Origin: Salinispora arenicola
Lineage (GTDB): Bacteria > Actinomycetota > Actinomycetes > Mycobacteriales > Micromonosporaceae
Length of the DNA stretch: 64,000 bases
Direction: 5' to 3'
NCBI RefSeq assembly: GCF_006716065.1
Contig: NZ_VFOL01000001.1
Coordinates: forward strand, 1,240,001 to 1,304,000
Of the stretch, positions 46,841 to 55,115 are shown one piece after another. The notes under the pieces were generated by a model. The model searched no databases, was not told where the DNA came from, and worked only from the letters and a program-made list of their open reading frames with translations. The position numbers and the translations under genes are program-made. Position 1 is the stretch's first letter. Each line of letters starts with the position of its first letter.

Positions 46841-48241
46841 ATGGTGGAACGGCGGGCCGCCTGGACGGTGATCGCGCTGTGTGCGGCGCAGTTCATGCTG
46901 ATCCTCGACGTAGTGATCATCAATGTGGCCGTCCCCTCGATCCGGCAAGACCTCGGCCTGCTCGACAGCCGCATCCAGCTGACCGCGACGGCGTACACCA
47001 TCACGTTCGGTAGCTTGTTGATCATCAGTGGCCGAGTTGGTGATCTCCTCGGCCGCAAGAGGCTCCTGCTGACCGGCCTCACCTTCTTCGTCGCGGCATC
47101 GCTCGGCGCTGGTGCCGCCCAAGTCGATTGGCATCTGTTCGTCTCCCGGGGCCTGCAAGGCGTCGGCGCGGCGATGGTTTCCGCGAACGCGTTGGCCGCC
47201 ATCACCGCGAGCCTCGCCGAAGGTCCGGCCCGTAACTGGGCGCTCGGGCTGTGGGCGGCCGTCAGCTCAGCCGGTGCCATCGCCGGCCAACTCGTCGGCG
47301 GTGCGATCACCCAGTTTCTCGGTTGGCGCTGGATCTTCTTCATCAACATCCCGGTCGGCTTGGCGGTCGTAGCCGTGCTCGCGCTACTCCTTCGCGATAC
47401 CCCTGCCACCAACCGACCCCGAATCAACCTGGCCGGCGCGTTCCTGCTGGCTGGGGGTCTGGCCAGCGGCATCATGGCGTTGACCTGGCTGGCTGAGGAC
47501 GGCGGCCGGGACCGGTCGCTCGCCGCGGCCATCACGGCGTTCGTGTTGCTCGCAAGCTTCGCCCTCGTGGAACGCAGCGAGTCGACACCGGTCCTGCGGT
47601 ACGCGCTGCTGCGCCTGCCCGGAGTACGGGCAGCCAACGCCACGCTGCTGCTCAACGCCGGCGCGCTCGGCGCGACCCTCTTCTTCCTGACGCTCTACCT
47701 CCAGATCGTCCTCGGCTACTCGCCGCTGGCCGTGGGTGTCGCATTCGCACCGATCACCCTGCTCATCATGCTGCTGTCACCGCGCGCTGCGAAACTCGTC
47801 ACCCGATTCGGCGCCCGGCGGGTACTGGTCAGCGGATTGACAGTCCTCGCCGCCGGCGCGCTCCTGCTCGCCCGGCTACCCGTCCACGGCGACTACTGGA
47901 CCGACGTCCTGCCCGGCATGCTTCTGCTCGCGATCGGTAGTGGTCTGACCTACGCCCCGACATACATCGCCGCCTCCAGCGGTGTGACGGCGGAGGACCA
48001 GGGCGCGGCATCAGGGCTGATCAACTCGGCGCAGGAGATAGGTGCCGCGGTGTGCCTCGCGATGCTCGCGCTCATCGCCACCACGGCCGCCGGACCCGGC
48101 GGCAGTGCGACCAGCCTCGCCGAGGGGTACCGCGCCGGTGTGCTCGCCGCAGCCGCGCTGTTCGCCATCGGAGCGACGATCGCCGTCACCGTGCCACGCC
48201 GGCTCGGTCAGGCAACCGAAGCCGAGAAGGTCGCGAGCTGA
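46841..48241 (+). CDS. MFS drug exporter, DHA2 (14-TM) family
   Basis: 466 residues from ATG 46841, which has GGAG at suitable spacing; ATG 46829 is an alternative. The first helix carries the DHA2 motif LDVVIINVAVPSIRQDLG; loop 2-3 has GRVGDLLGRKRLLL and motif C is GLWAAVSSAGAIAGQLVGGA. Fourteen hydrophobic segments can be counted. It most likely exports hydrophobic drugs by proton antiport and is induced through the divergent TetR. A self-resistance role is possible but no biosynthetic cluster is in the window. Confidence 0.92.
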   Translation: MVERRAAWTVIALCAAQFMLILDVVIINVAVPSIRQDLGLLDSRIQLTATAYTITFGSLLIISGRVGDLLGRKRLLLTGLTFFVAASLGAGAAQVDWHLFVSRGLQGVGAAMVSANALAAITASLAEGPARNWALGLWAAVSSAGAIAGQLVGGAITQFLGWRWIFFINIPVGLAVVAVLALLLRDTPATNRPRINLAGAFLLAGGLASGIMALTWLAEDGGRDRSLAAAITAFVLLASFALVERSESTPVLRYALLRLPGVRAANATLLLNAGALGATLFFLTLYLQIVLGYSPLAVGVAFAPITLLIMLLSPRAAKLVTRFGARRVLVSGLTVLAAGALLLARLPVHGDYWTDVLPGMLLLAIGSGLTYAPTYIAASSGVTAEDQGAASGLINSAQEIGAAVCLAMLALIATTAAGPGGSATSLAEGYRAGVLAAAALFAIGATIAVTVPRRLGQATEAEKVAS

Positions 48242-48402
48242 TCGACCTCGGGAGACATCGGGAAGTCAATCCACCGGCGCTGATTCTGATCATCACTACT
48301 GACGAAATCCGGTGTTCTTCCGGGTAACGGGTCACTCGCCAACGCGCGTCGTCACCACCGTGACGCAATCATTCGGACATATAGGTTGATAAGGGAGAAA
48401 TA

Positions 48403-49317
48403 GTGACAGACGAGCCATTGACGGGACAGGTTGCCCTCGTGAGCGGAGCCACCCGTGGCGGAGGCCGGGGAATCGCCGTCCAGCTCGGCGCCGCCGGAGC
48501 GACCGTCTACGTGACCGGGCGCAGCACGACGACCTCGAGATCGCCGATGAACCGCCCCGAGACCACCGAGCAGACCGCCGACCTCGTCACCGCCGCCGGC
48601 GGTCACGGTATCGCGGTTCCCACCGATCACCTGGATGTCGCTCAGGTCCGCGACCTGGTGGCGAGGATCGACCGGGAACAGCAGGGCAGGCTCGACATTC
48701 TGGTGAACAACGTCTGGGGTGGCGATCCGCTGACGGTGTGGGACAAGCCACTGTGGGAGCAACCACTCGACGATGGCCTGCTGCTACAGCGACAGGCGGT
48801 GCACACGCACATCATCACCAGCTGGCACGCCCTGCCGCTCCTGGTGGCCCGTCGCCGTGGCCTGGTCGTGGAAGTCACCGACGGTACGGCCGACCAGGGC
48901 TACCGGGGAACCTTCTTCTATGATCTGGCCAAATCCGGGGTGATCCGAGCAGCCCAGGCGCAGGCGGGCGACCTGCGACCGCACGGCGTCACCGCGGTCG
49001 CTCTCACGCCCGGGTTCCTGCGGTCGGAGGCGATGCTCGACCACTTCGGCGTGACCGAGGACACCTGGCGGGACGCCATCACCGCCGACCCCTACTTCGC
49101 GATGTCGGAGAGCCCTGCCTACCTCGGCCGCGCAGTGGCCGCACTCGCCGCCGACCCGGACGTCAGCCGTTGGAACGGACAGTCACTGGCGACCTGGCAA
49201 CTGGCCAAGGAGTACGGCTTCACCGACGCGGACGGGTCGCGGCCGGACTGGGGTGGCTACTTCGGTGCGACCCAGCAAGGAGACGGCGACGACGTCAACC
49301 CTCAGGACTACCGATGA
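48403..49317 (+). CDS. SDR-family oxidoreductase (DHRS1-like)
   Basis: 304 residues from GTG 48403 after AAGGGAG. Motifs: VSGATRGGGRGIAVQLG (a TGxxxGxG variant), the long DHRS1-type insert TGRSTTTSRSPMNRPETTEQ, LVNNVWGGDPLT, EVTDGTADQGYRG and the catalytic YDLAK. It is likely an NAD(P)H-dependent carbonyl reductase. The spacer after the MFS gene (161 bp) is AT-richer than the region, and carries ATATAGGTTGAT as a possible -10 area, so the gene has its own promoter. Confidence 0.9.
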   Translation: MTDEPLTGQVALVSGATRGGGRGIAVQLGAAGATVYVTGRSTTTSRSPMNRPETTEQTADLVTAAGGHGIAVPTDHLDVAQVRDLVARIDREQQGRLDILVNNVWGGDPLTVWDKPLWEQPLDDGLLLQRQAVHTHIITSWHALPLLVARRRGLVVEVTDGTADQGYRGTFFYDLAKSGVIRAAQAQAGDLRPHGVTAVALTPGFLRSEAMLDHFGVTEDTWRDAITADPYFAMSESPAYLGRAVAALAADPDVSRWNGQSLATWQLAKEYGFTDADGSRPDWGGYFGATQQGDGDDVNPQDYR

Positions 49318-49472
49318 CGCACATCGGCCGCACGCAGGAAGAGGAACGGACCGGAGCCACTGGACAGACAGTCAGATCATGGATCTAATTCGCCTGTGAC
49401 CGCCTGCGCGTTGCCTTCGAAGGACACTCCGCGCCTCCGCCCGGCCACCCCACCCGGTCAGGCGGCAGCGCG

Positions 49473-50258
49473 GTGAAGGTCCATCACCTCAACTGCGGAA
49501 GTATCCGGGTGTTCCGTGAGCCGTTGGTGTGCCACGTGCTCCTCGTCGAGACCAACAACGGCCTCGTCCTCGTCGACACCGGCTACGGCCTCGACGACAT
49601 CGCCGACCCCAGGCGACGCATCGGCCCGACGCGGACCATCGTGCGGCCCGTGCTCGATCCGGACGAGACAGCCGCACGTCAGGTCGAACGCCTCGGGTTC
49701 CGACGTGACGACGTACGGCACATCGTCGTCACGCACTTCGACGCCGACCACATCGGCGGCCTCTCCGACTTCCCGCACGCGGCCGTGCACACCACCGCTG
49801 ACGAGGTGCGTGGTGCCCGGAACCCGCCCACCTGGCGCGAGAAAAGTCGGTTTCGCCCTGCCCAGTGGCGGCACGGACCACGAATCATCGAACACGGCGC
49901 GGCGGGAGAGCCGTGGCGTGGCTTCGCGGCGGTGAAGCCACTGGACGAGATAGCGCCCGGGTTCGTCCTGATCCCGCTGCCCGGTCACACCCGCGGTCAC
50001 GCCTGCGTGGCGGTCGACGCGGGCGATCACTGGCTGCTGCACGCCGGGGACGCCTTCTACCACCCCGGCAGCATCGGCGGCGGCGGCAGTGTGCCGTTCG
50101 TCCTGCGGGCAATGGAGACCCTCGTCGCGTTCGACCGGGGAAGGGTGCGCGAAAACCATGCCCGCCTCGCGGCCGTACGGGCTCGCGCGGAACCGGACCT
50201 GACCCTGTTCTCCGCACACGACCCGGCCGCGTTCGCCACCCTCAGCTCGGGCGGCTAG
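49473..50258 (+). CDS. MBL-fold hydrolase
   Basis: 261 residues, GTG 49473. The metallo-beta-lactamase fold is clear: LLVETNNGLVLVDTGYGLDD, THFDADHIGG with residues H88-F-D90-A-D92-H93, PLPGHTRGHACVAVD and LLHAGDAFYHPGS, ending FSAHDP. The metal motif is HxDxDH, with Asp at the position of the usual second His, while the later His and Asp ligands are kept. The fold includes lactonases, and the length is suitable, but the substrate is unknown. It lies 155 bp after the SDR on the same strand. Confidence 0.87.
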   Translation: MKVHHLNCGSIRVFREPLVCHVLLVETNNGLVLVDTGYGLDDIADPRRRIGPTRTIVRPVLDPDETAARQVERLGFRRDDVRHIVVTHFDADHIGGLSDFPHAAVHTTADEVRGARNPPTWREKSRFRPAQWRHGPRIIEHGAAGEPWRGFAAVKPLDEIAPGFVLIPLPGHTRGHACVAVDAGDHWLLHAGDAFYHPGSIGGGGSVPFVLRAMETLVAFDRGRVRENHARLAAVRARAEPDLTLFSAHDPAAFATLSSGG

Positions 50259-50365
50259 CTAACGCGGGCCTGCTCGTCGCGGGCCCGCCTCCCGAAGACC
50301 GCACCAGCGGCCCGTGTCCCGACGGCGAGCACCACGAACCAGGGCCAGAAGTCGCTCATCCGCAT
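50255..50365 (-). CDS. Possible 36-aa membrane peptide
   Basis: A short frame from ATG 50365 (or 50359) to TAG, overlapping the MBL stop by four bases on the other strand, reads MRMSDFWPWFVVLAVGTRAA then GAVFGRRARDEQARVS: a Trp-rich hydrophobic segment followed by a basic tail. This has the make-up of a small single-pass membrane protein. There is no strong ribosome binding site. It may be a chance frame. Confidence 0.3.
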   Translation of the reverse strand: MRMSDFWPWFVVLAVGTRAAGAVFGRRARDEQARVS

Positions 50366-50477
50366 GTGTCGGCCCGGGCGCCCGAAGGGCTGTCCGTCCA
50401 TCGTCGCTGCCCATCAACGCATCATCCAGCCGAAGGGGATCGAACAAGTCGGTAGGTGTGCCGGCCCGCCGACAACG

Positions 50478-50508
50478 AAGCGCCCGCCCCAGGTCGGGAC
50501 GGGCGCGT
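50478..50508 (-). terminator. Hairpin after the XRE/DUF397 pair
   Basis: GCGCCCGCCCC (50480-50490) and GGGACGGGCGC (50496-50506) form an 11-bp stem with one mismatch and a 5-base loop, 20 bases past the DUF397 stop. Confidence 0.6.
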
Positions 50509-50525
50509 TCCGTGTGCGCGGTAGG

Positions 50526-50717
50526 TCAGTCGCGGCCCGGAAACTGGGCGACGAACGCCCGCCACGCCCCCGGCCCGAACACCAACGCCGGCCCGGTCGG
50601 GTCCTTGGAATCCCGGACACCCACGACGCCGGGAAGGTTGTCGGCAACCTCGACACAGTCGCCGCCGTTGCCGCTGCTGCGGCTGCTCTTGTGCCATCGC
50701 GCGCCGGTCAGGTCCAT
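50526..50717 (-). CDS. DUF397 protein
   Basis: 63 residues of the DUF397 family, common in Streptomyces and Micromonospora. The opening ARWHKSSRSSGNGGDCVEVA is the family signature, followed by VGVRDSKDPTGPALVFGPG and AWRAFVAQF. Members sit after XRE/DUF5753 regulators, as here; some pairs act in development (the BldB/WhiJ-type families). Its ATG lies 10 bases inside the end of the XRE gene. Confidence 0.95.
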   Translation of the reverse strand: MDLTGARWHKSSRSSGNGGDCVEVADNLPGVVGVRDSKDPTGPALVFGPGAWRAFVAQFPGRD

Positions 50718-51475
50718 GATTCGGCTACTTCCCTGAGGAGATCAACTGACTGCCAGTGGGACAGCGCCTCGCCGCGAACGTTCTCCCACGCCGCCAGTAT
50801 CGCCGCTACGTCGTTCGGGGCGCTAACCATCTCCCCCTCCAGTTGGTTGTCCAGGTAGACAGCCATGCGATGGTCCGCGCCGGTGCCGATGACGAACGGC
50901 CCGTTCAGGCCCGCATAGGCGCCAACGGCCGAGGGCACGACGTGCAACCGCACGTGTGGGGCCTCGCACGTCGCCAGCAGGACGTGCGCCTGCTCCCGCA
51001 TCGTCGCCCGGCCGCCGACCGGCCGCCGGAGGGCGGTCTCGTCCACCACGGCCGCGAACTGCGGCGGGTCGTCCTTGGTGAGGATGGCCTGACGCGACAG
51101 CCGCGTGGCCACCAGCCGGTCGACGTCCGTACGCCCCCGTAAACCCCCGATCGACAGCACCGCGCGAGCGTAAGCCTCGGTCTGCAGCAAGCCGGGCAAA
51201 ACTAACGGCTGATATGACCGCAGCAACGTCGCTTCGCGTTCAAATTCCTGCCACGGTCGGAACCAAACTGGATTACGACGTCTCGAAGTGTCCGGCCATA
51301 TGTCCTCCGTGTCCACTCCGAGCGCCTCCGCAGCCGCCGTGCGGTGCGCCGGGTGCGGAATGTGATCCTTCACGAGCCACCGGGTCGTTGTTTTCCGGTC
51401 GACCCCGACCCTTTCAGCGAGCGAATGAGCGGTGTGGCCAGCCTCGTTCATGGCCAGCCGAAGCGCCTCGTTCAT
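50708..51475 (-). CDS. XRE-family regulator with DUF5753 domain
   Basis: 255 residues from ATG 51475 (GGAGGGG upstream). Helix-turn-helix at residues 5-60 (NEAGHTAHSLAERVGVDRKT, TTRWLVKDHIPHPAHR), then a DUF5753 domain with FEREATLLRSYQPLVLPGLL, QTEAYARAVLS and VDETALRRPVGG, VRLHVVPSAVGAYAGLNGPF. This WhiJ-type regulator usually works with the adjacent DUF397 protein. A perfect 10-bp inverted repeat lies upstream (51526-51552). Confidence 0.93.
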   Translation of the reverse strand: MNEALRLAMNEAGHTAHSLAERVGVDRKTTTRWLVKDHIPHPAHRTAAAEALGVDTEDIWPDTSRRRNPVWFRPWQEFEREATLLRSYQPLVLPGLLQTEAYARAVLSIGGLRGRTDVDRLVATRLSRQAILTKDDPPQFAAVVDETALRRPVGGRATMREQAHVLLATCEAPHVRLHVVPSAVGAYAGLNGPFVIGTGADHRMAVYLDNQLEGEMVSAPNDVAAILAAWENVRGEALSHWQSVDLLREVAESWT

Positions 51476-51525
51476 GGCCCCTCCGGTAGGCATTTCGGAT
51501 GTCTAGCGACCATATATAGATGGGC

Positions 51526-51552
51526 TTTTGCTGTCCACTACTGACAGCAAAA
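51526..51552 (-). promoter_or_regulatory. Inverted repeat upstream of the XRE regulator
   Basis: TTTTGCTGTC and GACAGCAAAA form a perfect 10-bp inverted repeat around 7 bases, AT-rich in a GC-rich context. A TATATA stretch (51513-51518, usable as a -10) follows towards the regulator gene. Likely the regulator's own operator and promoter. Confidence 0.58.
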
Positions 51553-51673
51553 CTATTCCTACGGAACGGCGCGAGCCGGTGGAGGCCTGACCCGCCGGAC
51601 ACGCCGTCGGACCGCCCCCACCAACACCGGCATTGGTGGGGGCGGTCCCGCCAACACCATCAAGGAGCCCACA

Positions 51674-51871
51674 ATGCGAATCCGCTTGTTCAGCCGACAC
51701 CGGCGAAACAACCAACCGCCCCTGCCGCACCGCACCAACGCACCGCACCGGGCCCAGCCCAGAAACCTGCCCACATGGATGACCCAACCAACCCTCGCCG
51801 ACCCCCGACCCGGCCGCGCCGGCTGGCTCACCCCCGCCCAACAATGGCGAGCCAACGGAGGCCACTGGTGA
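51674..51871 (+). CDS. Small basic Pro-rich protein (65 aa)
   Basis: 65 residues: MRIRLFSRHRRNNQPPLPHR, a basic/Pro/His-rich start, then TWMTQPTLADPRPGRAGWLT and PAQQWRANGGHW. ATG 51674; its end overlaps the next gene by GTGA. The coding strand is rich in C and A. It recurs in my memory as a short gene before the 111-aa gene near XRE/DUF397 pairs of Micromonospora, function unknown. Divergent from the XRE regulator. Confidence 0.62.
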   Translation: MRIRLFSRHRRNNQPPLPHRTNAPHRAQPRNLPTWMTQPTLADPRPGRAGWLTPAQQWRANGGHW

Positions 51872-52203
51872 ACCCCCACCACCCACCCCCACCACGACTC
51901 GGACCCACCCCCAACACCCGCCACCACACCACCAACCGACCACCCCACACACCACGACGACCCCTATGGGCCTGCCGCGCCTGCGCCCAACCCTGGCCCT
52001 GCCCCGACGCCCGCCTCCACCTCACCGCCGAATACCACAACCGACAACAAAACCTATCCATCTACCTCGCCGGCCTCTACCACGACGCCATGCACGACCT
52101 CTACCACCTCAACCCCCACGACGGACCAAGCCCCCGCCAGCTCTTCGACCGATTCATCGCCTGGGGACCGTTCCGACGAACACCCAGGGAGGCGCGGGAG
52201 TGA
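51868..52203 (+). CDS. Hypothetical protein, His/Pro-rich (111 aa)
   Basis: 111 residues, GTG 51868 overlapping the previous stop. The N-terminal 35 residues are His/Pro/Thr/Arg-rich; the core has PLWACRACAQPWPCPDARLH, with a CxxC plus Cys that might bind zinc, then YHNRQQNLSIYLAGLYHDAM and a final FDRFIAWGPF. The DNA 51901-51960 contains no T and only six G. Homologues are sometimes labelled flavin reductase, which the sequence does not support. Probably a zinc-ribbon-like regulatory or adaptor protein of accessory type. Confidence 0.6.
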   Translation: MNPHHPPPPRLGPTPNTRHHTTNRPPHTPRRPLWACRACAQPWPCPDARLHLTAEYHNRQQNLSIYLAGLYHDAMHDLYHLNPHDGPSPRQLFDRFIAWGPFRRTPREARE

Positions 52204-52483
52204 GGCCGCGATTCAGTGCGTCGCAACCGGGGACGCTCCGCGGCGAACCGGGCGAGCGCGTCGCCCGGCCACGCCGAACTGCACGATTCCGGACCTCGGC
52301 TGACGATCTCCGATCAGCTCCGGTTCACCCAAGGAACGCTAGGACCAGCGGGCTACCGGGCACTCGCCGACCACCGCTGTTCCCGGCCCGCCTCGCCCAC
52401 CAGGGTGACGGCTGGGTCGTCTCGCACGTCACGTTGGCCGATCCCCGGGGCTGCCCGGGACGCCGCCATGGGAGGGTTACCCC

Positions 52484-54322
52484 ATGGCTACCGCGCCTCG
52501 CGTCCGAGCGCCCGAACTGAAGGGCCGCCGCTGGCTGAACACCGGCGGACGACACCTGACCCTGCCGGACCTTCGAGGCCGCATCACCGTCCTCGACTTC
52601 TGGACCTTCTGCTGCATCAACTGCCTTCACGTGCTCGACGAGCTACGCCCCATCGAGCAGAAGTACGCGGACGTGCTCGTGGTCATCGGCGTCCACTCGC
52701 CGAAGTTCGAGCACGAAAAGGACCCGGACGCCCTGGCCGACGCCGTCGAACGGTACGGCGTGCACCACCCGGTGCTCGACGACCCCGAACTGAACATGTG
52801 GCAGCAGTACGCCGCCCGGGCTTGGCCGACCCTGGCCGTGATCGACCCCGAGGGTTACGTGGTGGCCACCATGGCCGGCGAGGGACATGCCGAGGGCCTG
52901 GTCCGGCTGGTGGACGACCTGATCGCCACCCACGAGGCCAAGGGCACCCTGCACCGGGGCGACGGCCCGTACGTGCCACCCGCCGAACCGGAGACCACGC
53001 TGCGCTTTCCCGGCAAATCTGTCGTACTCGGCAACGGGAACCTGCTGGTGTCGGACTCGGCCCGGCACTCCATCGCGGAGCTGGCACCCGACGGCGAGAC
53101 GGTGGTCCGCCGGATCGGCACCGGCGCGCGCGGCCGGGCCGACGGGCCCGCCACGGCGGCCACCTTCGCCGAGCCGCAGGGGCTCTGCCTGCTTCCGGCC
53201 CACGTCGCCCGGCTGGTCGACTACGACCTGGTCGTCGCCGACACCGTCAACCACCTGCTGCGCGGCGTCCGCCTCGCCACCGGCGAGGTGATCACCGTCG
53301 CCGGCACCGGCCGACAGTGGCGTTCCACCGTGGACGACCACGCCCACGACGCGCTCTCCGTCGACCTCTCCTCCCCCTGGGACCTGGCCTGGTACGACGG
53401 CCGGCTCGTGATCGCCATGGCCGGCATCCACCAGCTCTGGTGGTTCGACCCGGTGAAGCGCACCGCCGGCATGTACGCGGGCAGCACCGTCGAGGCCCTC
53501 AAGGACGGCCCGCTGACCGAGGCGTGGCTGGCCCAGCCCTCCGGTCTGTCGGTCTCCGCCGACGGCAGCCGGCTCTGGGTCGCCGACAGCGAAACCAGCG
53601 CGATCCGGTACGTCCAGGACGGTGTCCTGAACACTGCGGTCGGCCAGGGGCTCTTCGAATTCGGGCATGTCGACGGGCCAGCGGCACAGGCGCTGCTCCA
53701 GCACCCGCTGGGGGTCTGTGCACTGCCGGACGGCTCGGTGCTGATCGCCGACACGTACAACGGGGCGGTCCGCCGCTACGACCCGGAGTCGGACTCGGTG
53801 GGCACCGTCGCCGACGGACTTGCCGAACCGAGCGACCTCGTTCTCACCCCGGACGGCGGGGTACTGGTCGTGGAGTCCGCCGCCCACCGACTGACCCAGC
53901 TCGCGCCGGGCACGCTCACCGCCGCCGGGGCCAGCACGGTCAACGGCCCACGGCACCGTACCGAGCGGAAGCCGACCGAACTGCGAGCCGGCGAGGTGAC
54001 CCTGGAGGTCATCTTCACCCCGGCCCCCGGCCAGAAGCTCGACGACACCTACGGCCCGTCGACCCGGCTGGTGGTCTCGGCGTCCCCACCGGAGCTGCTA
54101 CTGGCTGGGGCGGGCACCAACACCGAGCTGACCCGCCGGCTGGTGCTCAACAGTGCGGTCTCCGAAGGCGTGCTCCAGGTGACCGCGCAGGCGGCCACCT
54201 GCGACGCCGACGTGGAGCATGCCGCGTGCCACCTGACCCGGCAGGACTGGGGTGTGCCGATCCGGGTGACTGACGAGGCCGCCGACCGTCTCCCGCTGGT
54301 GCTGCGCGGCATGGACGCCTGA
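52484..54322 (+). CDS. Thioredoxin-like/NHL-repeat protein (NHLRC2-like)
   Basis: 612 residues. Residues 10-160 form a thioredoxin-like domain with LPDLRGRITVLDFWTFCCIN and the redox CxxC formed by C44-I-N-C47 (with an extra Cys43). Residues about 175-470 form an NHL beta-propeller: LVSDSARHSIAELAPDG, VVADTVNHLLRGVRLATG, LWVADSETSAIRYV, VLIADTYNGAVRRYDPE. The C-terminus is a beta domain. The arrangement equals animal and bacterial NHLRC2. It has no signal peptide, so it is probably cytoplasmic. Function in bacteria is unknown; a thiol redox role is plausible. ATG 52484. Confidence 0.9.
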   Translation: MATAPRVRAPELKGRRWLNTGGRHLTLPDLRGRITVLDFWTFCCINCLHVLDELRPIEQKYADVLVVIGVHSPKFEHEKDPDALADAVERYGVHHPVLDDPELNMWQQYAARAWPTLAVIDPEGYVVATMAGEGHAEGLVRLVDDLIATHEAKGTLHRGDGPYVPPAEPETTLRFPGKSVVLGNGNLLVSDSARHSIAELAPDGETVVRRIGTGARGRADGPATAATFAEPQGLCLLPAHVARLVDYDLVVADTVNHLLRGVRLATGEVITVAGTGRQWRSTVDDHAHDALSVDLSSPWDLAWYDGRLVIAMAGIHQLWWFDPVKRTAGMYAGSTVEALKDGPLTEAWLAQPSGLSVSADGSRLWVADSETSAIRYVQDGVLNTAVGQGLFEFGHVDGPAAQALLQHPLGVCALPDGSVLIADTYNGAVRRYDPESDSVGTVADGLAEPSDLVLTPDGGVLVVESAAHRLTQLAPGTLTAAGASTVNGPRHRTERKPTELRAGEVTLEVIFTPAPGQKLDDTYGPSTRLVVSASPPELLLAGAGTNTELTRRLVLNSAVSEGVLQVTAQAATCDADVEHAACHLTRQDWGVPIRVTDEAADRLPLVLRGMDA

Positions 54323-54365
54323 CACCGCTCCACCCGAAGCCCAGACGAGGAACGAGGAACCACGT

Positions 54366-55115
54366 TCACGTGAACGGGGAAAGTGGCACTCCCGCGTCGA
54401 CCAGCACCGCGCGGATCAGCTCGGCGCAGCGCACCGCACCTGGGGTGTCGCCGTGCAGGCAGATCGACTGGGCCGGGCACGGAATCACGCTGCCGTCGAC
54501 CGCCACCACGGTCCGGTCGGTGGCGATCCGGACGGCCTGCCTGGCCATCAGCTCCGGGTCGGTGATCAGCGCGTTCGGGGTGCCCCGGGGCACCAGCCTG
54601 CCGTTGGGCAGGTAGCCCCGGTCGGCGAAGCCCTCGCCGACGGCCCGGAGTCCCGCACCGGTCGCGAGCTGGGCGAGTACCGAGCCGGGCGGGCAGAGCA
54701 GCGGAAGCTGGTCGTCGTACTCGGTGACCGCGGCGACCACCGCCGCCGCCTGGGACTCGTCGTGGGCGACGGCGTGGTAGAGCGCGCCGTGCGGCTTGAG
54801 GTACCGGACCCTCGTCCCGACGACCCGACAGAACCCGTCGAGGGCGCCGAGTTGGTAGAGGATCTCGTCACGTAGCTCGGCGAACTCGTATGCGATCGGG
54901 CGCCGCCCGAAGCCGACCAGATCCCGGTAGCCGACCTGCGCGCCCACCGCAACGCCCCGCTCGGCGGCCCCAGCGCAGACCCGGCGCATGGTGACGGCGT
55001 CTCCAGCGTGGAAGCCGCAGGCGACGTTGGCGGAGGTCACCAGGTCCAGCAACGCGGCGTCATCACCGAGCTGCCAGACGCCGAACCCTTCACCGAGATC
55101 AGCGTTGAGATCCAT
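54366..55115 (-). CDS. pxpA: 5-oxoprolinase subunit A (LamB/YcsF)
   Basis: 249 residues with the LamB/YcsF signature MDLNADLGEGFGVWQLGDDA, ANVACGFHAGDAVTMRRVC and RYLKPHGALYHAVAHDE. PxpA with PxpB and PxpC makes ATP-dependent 5-oxoprolinase, recycling 5-oxoproline to glutamate. It is the last gene of pxpB-pxpC-pxpA; its ATG lies 17 bases inside the end of pxpC. The conserved FADRGYLPNGRLVPRG and HGDTPGAVRCAELI near the C-terminus confirm the family. Confidence 0.94.
   Translation of the reverse strand: MDLNADLGEGFGVWQLGDDAALLDLVTSANVACGFHAGDAVTMRRVCAGAAERGVAVGAQVGYRDLVGFGRRPIAYEFAELRDEILYQLGALDGFCRVVGTRVRYLKPHGALYHAVAHDESQAAAVVAAVTEYDDQLPLLCPPGSVLAQLATGAGLRAVGEGFADRGYLPNGRLVPRGTPNALITDPELMARQAVRIATDRTVVAVDGSVIPCPAQSICLHGDTPGAVRCAELIRAVLVDAGVPLSPFT

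Noticed and set aside
46103..50258. Genomic island with integration sites
   Set aside because: The TetR/MFS/SDR/MBL stretch looks accessory, but there is no tRNA, integrase, transposase or flanking direct repeat that I could see.
50314..50858. Plus-strand frames over the DUF397/XRE pair
   Set aside because: They are antisense to two well-recognised genes and have Arg/Pro-rich shadow composition.
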